Shown here piece after piece: positions 28,092 through 36,745 of a stretch of 64,000 nucleotides of DNA (within the stretch, counting starts at the first letter, position 1; each line of letters begins with the position of its first letter). The notes beneath the pieces were generated by a model. That model was not told where the DNA came from. It saw nothing but the letters and a program-made list of their open reading frames with translations, and did not search any database. Made by a program: the position numbers and the translations under genes. The DNA is from JBJHBP01 sp050485645 (lineage in GTDB: Bacteria; Pseudomonadota; Gammaproteobacteria; Steroidobacterales; Rariloculaceae), in the NCBI GenBank assembly GCA_050485645.1, contig JBJHBT010000001.1, positions 124,001 to 188,000 of the forward strand. Direction: 5' to 3'.

Positions 28092-29303
28092 ATGTCCCAT
28101 CCCCGTTCCTCCGATGTCATTCGCCTGACCGAATCCGTCAGTGCACCGAACTACACACCGCTCGATGTCGTCATCACACGTGCCGAAGACGTGTGGGCCT
28201 GGGACCTGGAAGGCCAACGCTATCTGGACTGCATCAGCGCGTATTCGTCACTGAACCAGGGGCACCGTCACCCACGCATCATAGCCGCGCTCACCGAGCA
28301 GGCCGGCCGTCTGACGCTGACCTCACGCGCGGTACACAACGACCGCATGGGGCCGTTCCTGGCGAAGCTGTGCGATGTGGCCGGGTTCGCGATGGCGTTA
28401 CCGATGAACACCGGCGCCGAAGCCGTGGAAACCGCGATCAAGCTGGCGCGCAAGTGGGGCTACCGGACCCGGGGCATCGCGGCCGACACAGCCGAGATCA
28501 TCGTCTGCGACAACAACTTCCACGGCCGTACGACCACCATCGTCGGCTTCTCCAGCGAGCCCGCCTACCGACAGGATTTCGGTCCGTTCACGCCAGGATT
28601 CCGGACGATACCTTTCGGCGACCCGTATGCGCTGGAGCAGGCCATCACACCATGCACCGCGGCATTCCTCGTCGAACCGATCCAGGCCGAGGCCGGCATC
28701 ATCATGCCGCCCGCCGACTATCTGAGCGAAGTCCGCCGCCTGTGCTCAAAGCATGGCGTGCTGCTGATGCTGGACGAAATCCAGACCGGCCTCGGACGCA
28801 CCGGCAGGATGTTCGCATGGCAGCACGAACCGGCGGCGAAACCGGACGTCCTGATTCTCGGCAAGGCGCTGGGTGGCGGCGTGTACCCGGTATCGGCCGT
28901 GCTGGCCGACAAGGATATCCTGGCGTTGCTGACGCCAGGCACGCATGGCAGCACATTCGGCGGCAATGCACTTGCGGCCGCCGTCGGCGAAGCGGCGCTG
29001 GCTGTCCTCGTCGATGAGCAGCTCTCCGCCCACGCTGAACGCGTCGGCGCGCTGCTGCGTGCAGGCCTGGACGGCCTGCCCTCCCGGGTCGTTCGCGATG
29101 TTCGCGGCCGCGGGCTGCTGATCGGCATCGAGGTCGAGCGCCGCGCCGGAACCGGTCGTGAATACTGCCAGGCCCTGCTGCGGCGTGGTGTGCTGGCGAA
29201 AGACACCCACGCGCAGGTCATACGCATTGCGCCGCCGCTTACGCTCAAAGACGCCGACCTGCGCTGGCTGCTCGCCCGGCTGCACGAAACCTTCAATGCC
29301 TGA
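28092..29303 (+). CDS. rocD: Ornithine aminotransferase
   Basis: 403 residues, fold-type I PLP enzyme. Converts ornithine to glutamate-semialdehyde, feeding proline and glutamate. DCISAYSSLNQGHRHPR is diagnostic of OAT. The PLP-lysine lies in LILGKALGGGVYP, and LMLDEIQTGLGRTG and GTHGSTFGGN are intact. It follows arginase directly and supplies the arginine-to-glutamate route. The SDR gene begins 51 nt later. Confidence 0.95.
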   Translation: MSHPRSSDVIRLTESVSAPNYTPLDVVITRAEDVWAWDLEGQRYLDCISAYSSLNQGHRHPRIIAALTEQAGRLTLTSRAVHNDRMGPFLAKLCDVAGFAMALPMNTGAEAVETAIKLARKWGYRTRGIAADTAEIIVCDNNFHGRTTTIVGFSSEPAYRQDFGPFTPGFRTIPFGDPYALEQAITPCTAAFLVEPIQAEAGIIMPPADYLSEVRRLCSKHGVLLMLDEIQTGLGRTGRMFAWQHEPAAKPDVLILGKALGGGVYPVSAVLADKDILALLTPGTHGSTFGGNALAAAVGEAALAVLVDEQLSAHAERVGALLRAGLDGLPSRVVRDVRGRGLLIGIEVERRAGTGREYCQALLRRGVLAKDTHAQVIRIAPPLTLKDADLRWLLARLHETFNA

Positions 29304-29354
29304 TCTATGTAGAATGCCGCTACGCATTCATGCCGCCACCGGGGGAATCACTAC

Positions 29355-30140
29355 ATGGATCTGGGACTGAAGGGGAAACGCGCCGCCATCACCGGCTCCA
29401 GTCGCGGCATCGGATTTGCCATCGCCAGAGCGCTGGCCGAGGAAGGTTGCAACGTCGCGCTGTGCGGGCGCGATGCGGATCAGCTGGCGCAGGCCGTGGC
29501 CGCGATCAGGGCGCTGGGCGTCGACGCAACCGGCATCAACGTGGATCTGTCGGATGAGGATGGCTGCCGGTCATTCGTATCGCAGGCCACGCAGCAGCTC
29601 GGCGGTCTGGACATACTCGTGAACAATGTCGGGGGCATGATTCCCGGAACGCTGGAAAGCCTTGGTCCGGAGGAATGGGACAGGGTACTGCGCGTCAACC
29701 TGATGGCCTGTGTCTACACGACCAAGCACGCGGTACCGCACCTGAAACAGGGCCGCGCACCGCGCATTCTCAATGTGTCCGGCGTATCCGGCACGCAGCT
29801 GCTGCCCGGCGCACTGACGACCACGATTCCGAACACCGCGATAATCGGCTTCTCGAAGATCATGGCGGGAGAGCTCGGCGCGGCCGGCATCACCGTCAAC
29901 AATATCTGTCCGGGGCTGACGAATACCGAGTCCTGGGGTCCGCGCGCCGAGGCCATGGCGAAAGTGCGTGGCATCACCGCCGACCAGGTACGCGCCGGTA
30001 TCGCCGCGCAGACGCTGTTGGGCCGCTGGGCCGAGCCCGCGGAAATCGGTTCGGTGGCCGCCTTCCTCGTATCGGAGAAGAACAGTTACATGACCGGTAC
30101 GACCATCGAGGTATGCGGCGGCTTCACGCGCTACATCTGA
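29355..30140 (+). CDS. SDR-family protein without the catalytic triad
   Basis: 261 residues. Cofactor binding looks normal: TGSSRGIGFAIARAL (TGxxxGxG) and DILVNNVGG, and the active-site-helix Asn is kept in RVNLMACV. The catalytic Ser-Tyr-Lys are not. Aligning through NVSGVSG and through TTTIPNTAIIGFSK, the Ser position is Gly, the Tyr is Thr and the Lys is Asn (TTIPN where YxxxK is expected). I confirmed this from the nucleotides; there is no frameshift. So the protein likely binds NAD(P) but is unlikely to be an ordinary dehydrogenase. Substrate unknown. It lies 24 nt upstream of the aconitase X pair, so it may work on the same metabolite. Confidence 0.85.
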   Translation: MDLGLKGKRAAITGSSRGIGFAIARALAEEGCNVALCGRDADQLAQAVAAIRALGVDATGINVDLSDEDGCRSFVSQATQQLGGLDILVNNVGGMIPGTLESLGPEEWDRVLRVNLMACVYTTKHAVPHLKQGRAPRILNVSGVSGTQLLPGALTTTIPNTAIIGFSKIMAGELGAAGITVNNICPGLTNTESWGPRAEAMAKVRGITADQVRAGIAAQTLLGRWAEPAEIGSVAAFLVSEKNSYMTGTTIEVCGGFTRYI

Positions 30141-30164
30141 ACCGGGCAACGTTCGCCGACGTCC

Positions 30165-31472
30165 ATGACGATGCTGAAACTGGACGACACAGAGAAAGCC
30201 ATGCTCGACGGGCGGCAAGGCCCGGCACGGCGCAGGGCCATGGAACTGCTGGTGCGCTACGCCGAAGCACTCGGTGCCGGAAGGTTCGTCCGCACCACGA
30301 ACGTGGCCGGCGTTCCCGGCCAGTCCAACGTGTTTCTGCACAATTACTACAAGCACCGTATCAGCGACCCGGCCCGGGAATACGATGCGATCTTTTCGTA
30401 TTTCGATCTCGACAGCGACGAGCTGCTGGACGTGCCACGCGCCAGCACTCCAACCTGCCACCTTCAGGGCGGCTACGACCCCGACAACTGGGAAGCGCTT
30501 GGCGCGCCAGCCGAAGCGGCCCATGTTGCGCAGGCAAGCGAGTCCTACGCCGCCGCCCATGGCGTGCGTATTCTGAAAAGCTGCACCCCCTATCTGGCCG
30601 GCAACGTGCCCGCCTACGGCGAACACTGCGCATGGATGGAGTCATCGGCCGTGATCTACTGCAACTCGGTACTGGGTGCCCGCACCAATACCGAGGGCCG
30701 TGAAAGCACCAGCGCCGCGATGCTGACCGGACGCGTTCCCGACTTCGGCCTGCACCAGGATGCGCACCGACGGGCGACCCACCATGTGCAGATCGATGTC
30801 GACGTCGAAACGGTGATGGACTGGGGCATGCTTGGCTACTTTGTGGGTGAATGTGCGGGCGAGTCCGTGCCGGCACTTACCGGAAAATTCTCATCCCCGG
30901 AGCTGGTTCGGCTCAAGCATTTCGGTGCGGCGGCAGCGTCGTCCGGTGGCGTGGAGATGTACCACCTGGCCGGCCACACGCCCGAGGCACCGACACTGGA
31001 TGCCGCCACAGCGGGACGCCAGCCACTGCACACCTTTCACTATGGCGCGGCGGAAAGACGCGCCGTCTACGAAACACTGAATGCCAACGCCCGCGACACC
31101 GATGTCGACTACGTCATGCTCGGCTGCCCGCACGCGGCGCTGGAACAGCTGGCCGAGGTCTGTTCGCTGCTCAACGGGCGACGTGTCGCCGATACCTGTC
31201 GACTGTGGATATTCACGTCGCGTGCGGTTCGCGCCCAGGCCGACGTAAAGGGCTACACGCAGACCATACGTGACGCGGGTGGCGCGCTGTTCACGGACAC
31301 CTGTTCGGCCATCGGTCGCGTGATTCCGCCTGGCACCCGGGTTGCGGCACTGGATTCGGCCAAGCAGGTGCATTATCTGCCGGCCATGATGAACATCCAG
31401 GCCTGGTTCGGCGACACGCGCGACTGCATCGAGGCGGCTCTCAGCGGCCGCTGGCGGGGTGCCCTGCGTTGA
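30165..31472 (+). CDS. Aconitase X catalytic (large) subunit
   Basis: 435 residues. The family is identified by LKSCTPYLAGNVPAYGEHCA, ARTNTEGRESTSAAMLTGR and YVMLGCPHAALEQL. These include the Cys ligands of the Fe-S cluster. Aconitase X enzymes act as cis-3-hydroxy-L-proline dehydratases in bacteria and as phosphomevalonate dehydratases in archaea. Here the subunit is separate from the swivel subunit. The ATG at 30165 or 30171 may be the start. Two candidate roles: cis-3-hydroxyproline dehydration to pyrroline-2-carboxylate, or dehydration of another hydroxy acid. Confidence 0.88.
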   Translation: MTMLKLDDTEKAMLDGRQGPARRRAMELLVRYAEALGAGRFVRTTNVAGVPGQSNVFLHNYYKHRISDPAREYDAIFSYFDLDSDELLDVPRASTPTCHLQGGYDPDNWEALGAPAEAAHVAQASESYAAAHGVRILKSCTPYLAGNVPAYGEHCAWMESSAVIYCNSVLGARTNTEGRESTSAAMLTGRVPDFGLHQDAHRRATHHVQIDVDVETVMDWGMLGYFVGECAGESVPALTGKFSSPELVRLKHFGAAAASSGGVEMYHLAGHTPEAPTLDAATAGRQPLHTFHYGAAERRAVYETLNANARDTDVDYVMLGCPHAALEQLAEVCSLLNGRRVADTCRLWIFTSRAVRAQADVKGYTQTIRDAGGALFTDTCSAIGRVIPPGTRVAALDSAKQVHYLPAMMNIQAWFGDTRDCIEAALSGRWRGALR

Positions 31473-31930
31473 GTGCCGAGGTCATCACGTTACGTGGACG
31501 CAGGGTCGTCGGTGGCATCGCCGAAGGCGAGGCGCTGGTCACGTCGGAAACGGTTTCCGGCTGGGGCGGCGTGAACCCGATGACGGGCGAGATCATCGAA
31601 ACGCGTCACGCCCTGCGCGGTCAGTCGTTTGCGAACAGGGTACTGGTATTCCCCGGCGCCAAGGGTTCATCCGGATGGTCGGTGGCGTTTCACACCTGCC
31701 GCCTCGCCGGCACCGCGCCACTGGCACTGATCTTCACGGAAATGACCACCAAGGTGGCGCTTGGCGCGGTCGTGATGAGAATTCCCGCCATCACGGACCT
31801 GGATGGCGACCCGTTCACGCTGATCCGCAGCGGAGACCGGGTGCGCGTCGATGCCGACAACGGCATCGTCGAAGTTCACCGCACGCGCGACCAGGCTCGG
31901 ACGGCAGCCCGACTCCCTACCAGAACCTGA
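31469..31930 (+). CDS. Aconitase X swivel (small) subunit, DUF126
   Basis: 153 residues. A beta-rich swivel domain: RRVVGGIAEGEALVTSE, GGVNPMTGEII, and PGAKGSSGWS, which supplies the substrate-binding Ser. The start is TTG at 31469, overlapping the large-subunit stop (TTGA), so the pair is translationally coupled and probably made in equal amounts. Confidence 0.9.
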   Translation: MSAEVITLRGRRVVGGIAEGEALVTSETVSGWGGVNPMTGEIIETRHALRGQSFANRVLVFPGAKGSSGWSVAFHTCRLAGTAPLALIFTEMTTKVALGAVVMRIPAITDLDGDPFTLIRSGDRVRVDADNGIVEVHRTRDQARTAARLPTRT

Positions 31931-32492
31931 CGCGGCCGTTATCGACGTGCACGAAGTCGCTGGACGCGTAATAGCCGACGCCGCCGACCTGCATGTCCAG
32001 CGCTTCTTCACGCAGCCTCGCGGTCTTCACTCCGCGCAGGCGCACGTCGATGGCGCGTCCTTCCATGTGCAGGCTGCGTTGCGCCACGCCATTGCTGGAG
32101 CTGCGCAGCATTTCGTTGGTGTGCGGTGACCGGAATGCCGAGATGATCTCGTAGGTGCCGCGTCCACCGGTACGTTCGCGCAGATGGAACAGCGTATCCA
32201 GAAGGTCCGGCGCGATCGGATGAATGTCGCCGGTACGGAAATCCCGCAGGAACGCATCGATTTCCTGCAATGCCGGCGTGATGTAGCTCCCACCCTGCGC
32301 ATACGTTACCTGCAGACGTTCGCCGGTGTGGGTATGATAGAAGCTCAGTGTCCGGCTCTGGCGTGCCCACGCATCAGGCACCGGCACCATTGCAGCTGCC
32401 AGTGATGCGACGGCAGACGTCATGAACCGGCGACGGCCGATGGACGGGTGACGTTGCGGCCGATTGGAAAGGCTTTCGCAGTGAGTGCACAT
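31917..32492 (-). CDS. mepK: MepK-like (YcbK, DUF882) peptidoglycan endopeptidase
   Basis: 191 residues from ATG 32492; the preceding ATG (32498) sits too close to AGGAG. A twin-arginine signal SIGRRRFMTSAVASLAAAM is at residues 18-36. The peptidase region has SLHMEGRAIDVRL and SDFVHVDNGRVRFW, the zinc ligands of the M15-like fold. E. coli MepK cleaves 3-3 cross-links made by L,D-transpeptidases and lies beside ldtD, as here. Its end overlaps the aconitase X small subunit (convergent) by 14 nt. Confidence 0.85.
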   Translation of the reverse strand: MCTHCESLSNRPQRHPSIGRRRFMTSAVASLAAAMVPVPDAWARQSRTLSFYHTHTGERLQVTYAQGGSYITPALQEIDAFLRDFRTGDIHPIAPDLLDTLFHLRERTGGRGTYEIISAFRSPHTNEMLRSSSNGVAQRSLHMEGRAIDVRLRGVKTARLREEALDMQVGGVGYYASSDFVHVDNGRVRFW

Positions 32493-32565
32493 GAACATTG
32501 CTCCTGAACACGGGCCGGCAACCTGGCTGCCCGACACACCGGCACCGGCACCGGGCGCGGGATCC

Positions 32566-34245
32566 GTGATCCGGACCGGCACCATCCCGGCGCTCCTGCC
32601 AACACTGTTGCTGATCATCGGCGTCGTCGCACCGGGACTCCCGGATCTGACCCATGCCGTGACACTGGAGACCGCGGCGGAGATGCAGCGTACCCGGGTG
32701 GAAGCCCTGGCCGTCGACCCGCGTGTCGACACCGTGCCGGTGACCGACCCGTGGTTCCTGATCCGCCTGTACGAACGGCGGCAGTTTAACCCGGTATGGG
32801 AATCCGAAGCACGACTGGATTCACTGATCGATGTACTGATGGCCAGTACCGCCCACGGCCTCGATCCGGAGGACTACCACGTCACCGCGCTCAACGACGC
32901 CCGCGCGGCACTGGACAGGCAGGCCCATCCACTGGCCGGGGCCTCCGTAGACATTCTCGCCACCGATGCGCTGGCACGCTATGCGTATCACCTGCGCTTC
33001 GGCAAGGTGAACCCCGAGGCACTGGAACCCACGTGGAATTTCACCCGCACCCTGGCCGGCACCGACCCTGTGGAGGCCATCCTGCGACTGGCTGCCGCGG
33101 ACGATCTTGGCGCCGCACTGGATGCACTGGCTCCGCAGGAAGACCGCTATCGCGAGCTGGTCCGCGTCCTCGCAGAGCACCGCGAGCTTGCGCAAGCCGG
33201 GGGCTGGCCATCCGTTCCGGGCGGCGAAACGCTGCGTGTCGGCATGCGTACACCGCGCGTTGCCGCGCTGCGTGAGCGGCTGGCCGCGTCCGGCAAACTG
33301 GACGACTTCGCCGATGACGGCGGTGATCCGCAGCTGTACGACGAGGCTTTGGCCGTGGCGATACGTGCATTCCAGACCCGGCACGGACTGGATGCCGATG
33401 CCGTGGTGGGTCCGCGTACGCTGGCCGCGCTCAACGTGCCGGTAGCGTTACGCATCGATCAGCTGCGCATCAACCTGGAACGGGTACGCTGGATCTTCCG
33501 GGATCTGGAAGACCGCTACATCGTTTCCAACATCGCCCGATTCAGGACCACACTCATCGAGAACGGCGAGGAAGTCTGGTCGACACGCTCGGTCGTCGGC
33601 CGCCCGTACCGGCAGACGCCAGTCTTTCGCGGCCGCATGACCTACCTGGTACTGAACCCCACGTGGACGGTGCCGCCCGGCATACTCAGGAACGACGTGC
33701 TGCCGGAGATTCGCCGTGATCCGGAGACGCTGGTGCGGCGCAACATGTCGGTACTCGACCTCTCCGGCAGGCCGGTGGACCCGGCCACCGTGAACTTCAG
33801 CAGTGCCCAGGGATTCCCGTACATGATCCGCCAGGAACCGGGCCCGAACAACGCGCTCGGCCGGGTGAAATTCATGTTCCCCAACAGCTACCACGTTTAC
33901 ATGCACGACACCCCGGCGCAGGAACTGTTCGAACGGGTCGACCGCACGTTCAGCTCCGGGTGCATCCGGCTCGAGTACCCGATGCAGCTGGCGGAGATCC
34001 TCCTCGAAGGCGCTGCCGGCTGGGACCGGGCACAGATCGATCGCGCGCTGGCCGATGGCCGCACGCGCACCGTCACGCTGCCCAGACCACTGACCGTCCT
34101 GCTCATCTACGCGACGGCCGTACCCGAGAATGGTCGGGTGCTGTTCCTGCCGGATGTCTACGACCGCGATGCACGTTTGCTGGCCGCACTGGATGCCGAC
34201 TTCCAGTTCAGCCCGCCGGTGGGCTACCAGGAGGCGATCAGCTGA
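32566..34245 (+). CDS. ldtD: L,D-transpeptidase of the YcbB (LdtD) family
   Basis: About 559 residues. A signal peptide (IPALLPTLLLIIGVVAP) leads to a scaffold domain (residues 60-230), a peptidoglycan-binding domain near residue 250 (VAALRERLAASGKL, AFQTRHGLDADAVVG) and a YkuD catalytic domain whose Cys lies in SSGCIRLEYP with the upstream His in YHVYMHDTP. It makes 3-3 cross-links. GTG 32566 gives a normal signal peptide; the longer frame to 32485 adds an acidic lead and overlaps the mepK start, so I reject it. The DUF151-PDZ gene starts at its stop codon. Confidence 0.9.
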   Translation: MIRTGTIPALLPTLLLIIGVVAPGLPDLTHAVTLETAAEMQRTRVEALAVDPRVDTVPVTDPWFLIRLYERRQFNPVWESEARLDSLIDVLMASTAHGLDPEDYHVTALNDARAALDRQAHPLAGASVDILATDALARYAYHLRFGKVNPEALEPTWNFTRTLAGTDPVEAILRLAAADDLGAALDALAPQEDRYRELVRVLAEHRELAQAGGWPSVPGGETLRVGMRTPRVAALRERLAASGKLDDFADDGGDPQLYDEALAVAIRAFQTRHGLDADAVVGPRTLAALNVPVALRIDQLRINLERVRWIFRDLEDRYIVSNIARFRTTLIENGEEVWSTRSVVGRPYRQTPVFRGRMTYLVLNPTWTVPPGILRNDVLPEIRRDPETLVRRNMSVLDLSGRPVDPATVNFSSAQGFPYMIRQEPGPNNALGRVKFMFPNSYHVYMHDTPAQELFERVDRTFSSGCIRLEYPMQLAEILLEGAAGWDRAQIDRALADGRTRTVTLPRPLTVLLIYATAVPENGRVLFLPDVYDRDARLLAALDADFQFSPPVGYQEAIS

Positions 34246-35081
34246 TGTTATTTCGCAACCACTTCGCCACCGCGGCACTCGCCCTGGTCGCGGCCACTGT
34301 CGTCCACGGCCGTGAACTGGCCGTCGACCCTGCCGAGATGGTCCCCGTTGAACTCGCCAGCATCGGCATCAATCCCGTCGTCGGCGCACCGGTAGTGCTG
34401 CTGCGCGATGGCGAAACGGGCGACATCGTGCCGATCTTCATCGGCGAAAGTGAAGCGCGTGCCATTCTGCTGGCGATGCGTGACGTACGCATGCCCCGGC
34501 CGATGACTCACGATCTGCTTGCCGCAACGATACGGTCGCTGAACGCCACGCTGACGCAGGTCATGATCGACGATCTTGCCGATGGCACGTTCTACGGCAT
34601 GCTGGAACTGGCGGTGGAAGGCGAGGAAGACGCGGTGTTCGTGGACACCCGTCCCAGCGACGGACTGGCGCTGGCCGTGCGCACCGATGCCCCGATCCTC
34701 GTCGCCCGTCGCGTCATCGAGTCCGCACGTGGCATGGAGTGGGAAGGACTGGAAACGGATCAGGTCGTATCGGTGCTCGGCATCACGGTGGTGGAAGCCA
34801 CGCGGAACTACCGGGAAACACTGGGACTGCCCGATCAACCCGGCCTGCTGGTATGGCGCAGCTCGGGAATGGCTGCGGCCGAGGGGCTGTCGGCGGGCAG
34901 CCTGATTCTGTCCGTCAACGGCAGGTCACCGGAGCGGCCGATGGACTTTCTGGACATCGTGCGTGCAACCCCGGACATCGAATACGTGCACATACGCTAC
35001 TGGCGCGACGGCGAGGAACACGAAGTGCGCCTGCCCGCCGCGATCGGACAGGACCCGCTGGACTCGGGCATGACCGTCTGA
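34245..35081 (+). CDS. Secreted DUF151 (bifunctional-nuclease family) protein with PDZ-like domain
   Basis: 278 residues. A signal peptide (MLFRNHFATAALALVAATVV) precedes a DUF151 domain at about residues 30-165 with NPVVGAPVVLLRDG, LPIFIGESEA-type sequence (PIFIGESEA) and DTRPSDGLALAVR. A PDZ-like domain follows (about 200-260: GLSAGSLILSVNGRSPERP). DUF151 proteins are normally cytosolic; this copy is exported. The ATG overlaps the ldtD stop (TGATG), so it is translationally coupled. Function unknown; a link to cell-wall remodelling is inferred from context only. Confidence 0.85.
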   Translation: MLFRNHFATAALALVAATVVHGRELAVDPAEMVPVELASIGINPVVGAPVVLLRDGETGDIVPIFIGESEARAILLAMRDVRMPRPMTHDLLAATIRSLNATLTQVMIDDLADGTFYGMLELAVEGEEDAVFVDTRPSDGLALAVRTDAPILVARRVIESARGMEWEGLETDQVVSVLGITVVEATRNYRETLGLPDQPGLLVWRSSGMAAAEGLSAGSLILSVNGRSPERPMDFLDIVRATPDIEYVHIRYWRDGEEHEVRLPAAIGQDPLDSGMTV

Positions 35082-35082
35082 T

Positions 35083-36633
35083 TCACGGATACGTATAGTT
35101 CGCCTGAACGCCCAGCGGAATACCCGCGATCCAGTACAGCGCCAGAAACAGCGTCCAGCCGATCAGGAACGTCACCGAGTACGGCACCATCATCGACACC
35201 AGCGTGCCCACGCCGGTATCGCGGACATAGCGCCTGCAGTAGGCGACAATCAGCGGGAAATACGGCATCAGCGGCGTCACGATATTGGTGGCCGAGTCGC
35301 CCACCCGGTAGGCGGCCTGCGTCAGATCCGGCGAAAAGCCCACCTGCATGAGCATGGGCACCAGAATCGGCGCCAGCAGTGCCCATTTCGCACTGGCTGA
35401 CCCGACAAACAGGTTGATCACGCCCACGAGCAGGACGATGCCGAACAGTGTCACGGGACCAGGCATGCCCAGCGACGCGATCAGCGTGCCTCCCTCAACC
35501 GACAGCAGGGTACCGATCTGTGATCGCCCGAACTCGGCGATGAACAGCGCGCAGAAGAACGCCATGACGATGTAGTAGGCCATGGTCGCGGTGGTCCGGC
35601 TCATCGCATCGATCACATCCTGTCCGGAGCGGAACGTGCCGGCGACCCAGCCGTAAACCATACCGGGCAGCACGAACAGAAGAAAAATCAACGGCACGAT
35701 GGCCTGCATGATGGGTGCCGAAAAGGACGCCAGTTCGCCGTCCGGTGCACGCCACGCGGAACCCGACGGCAGCATCGACAGCGCCAGCGCGACGATTCCC
35801 AGGGTCATCGCCGCGAGCGCCCACCACAGTGCCCTGCGCTCCTGGCGGCCGATTTCCGGGATCTGTGGCATTTCGGATTCGTCGCCGTCGATCGCGGTAT
35901 TCCTCAGCCGGGGTTCAACCACCCGGTCGGTCAGCCACCACCCCAGCAGCACGATCACCAGACACGACGCCGATGTGAAATACCAGTTGTTGAGCGGATT
36001 GAGCTGCAAGGCCGGATCGATGATCTGTGCCGCGGACTGCGTGAATCCCTGCAGCATCGGGTCCAGCGCCGACGGTATGAAATTCGCCGAGAAGCCACCC
36101 GACACACCGGCGAAAGCGGCCGCGATGCCGGCAAGCGGATGTCGGCCCGCGGCGTAGAAAATCACGCCGCCCAGCGGAATCACGAGTACGTAGCCGGCAT
36201 CCATGGCCGTATGACTGATGATCGCCACCAGAATCAGCATCGGCGTGAGCAGCGACTGATGGGTGAAGCGCAGCAGCATGCGCAGTCCGGCGCTGATGAA
36301 TCCGCTGTGTTCGGCGACACCCACACCCAGCATCGCCACGAGCACGATGCCCAGCGGTGCGAAGCTGGTGAACGTCGTCACCATGGTCGACAGAAACAGG
36401 GTGAGCTGATCGGCGGCAAGCAGATTCGTGACGCGGACTGCGCTGCCATCGGCCGGATGTTCGGCACGGAACGCGACACCCGACAGCAGCCAGGACAGAC
36501 CCCACACCAGCAGCATCAGCCAGAAGAACAGCAACGCCGGATCCGGCAGGCGGTTCCCCACCCGCTCGATGGCGTTGAGGCATCTCTCTACCCAGCCCCT
36601 TCCCTGTTTCGCTTCAGACGTTCCCTGATTCAC
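35083..36633 (-). CDS. AbgT-family transporter
   Basis: 516 residues, about twelve membrane segments. The family is recognised from VGNRLPDPALLFFWLML, ISHTAMDAGYVLVIPLGG and GDSATNIVTPLMPYFPLI. AbgT in E. coli imports p-aminobenzoyl-glutamate; other members are sulfonamide or p-aminobenzoate efflux pumps. It is convergent with the DUF151-PDZ gene, ending 1 nt from it. The substrate here is not decided by sequence. Confidence 0.9.
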   Translation of the reverse strand: MNQGTSEAKQGRGWVERCLNAIERVGNRLPDPALLFFWLMLLVWGLSWLLSGVAFRAEHPADGSAVRVTNLLAADQLTLFLSTMVTTFTSFAPLGIVLVAMLGVGVAEHSGFISAGLRMLLRFTHQSLLTPMLILVAIISHTAMDAGYVLVIPLGGVIFYAAGRHPLAGIAAAFAGVSGGFSANFIPSALDPMLQGFTQSAAQIIDPALQLNPLNNWYFTSASCLVIVLLGWWLTDRVVEPRLRNTAIDGDESEMPQIPEIGRQERRALWWALAAMTLGIVALALSMLPSGSAWRAPDGELASFSAPIMQAIVPLIFLLFVLPGMVYGWVAGTFRSGQDVIDAMSRTTATMAYYIVMAFFCALFIAEFGRSQIGTLLSVEGGTLIASLGMPGPVTLFGIVLLVGVINLFVGSASAKWALLAPILVPMLMQVGFSPDLTQAAYRVGDSATNIVTPLMPYFPLIVAYCRRYVRDTGVGTLVSMMVPYSVTFLIGWTLFLALYWIAGIPLGVQANYTYP

Positions 36634-36745
36634 ATCTGTACTCCGACTGTGTCAGGCGCGGCCTGCGCCGAACCCTGCTTGAACCCGACTCCGATCGGAC
36701 GGTAGTCTAGACCAGCGTCATCCGCGATGTACGCTCGGGGGACTT

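Noticed and set aside
32485..32565. Longer LdtD start (GTG 32485 / ATG 32491)
   Set aside because: It would overlap the divergent mepK start and put a long acidic stretch before the signal peptide; GTG 32566 gives a normal one.
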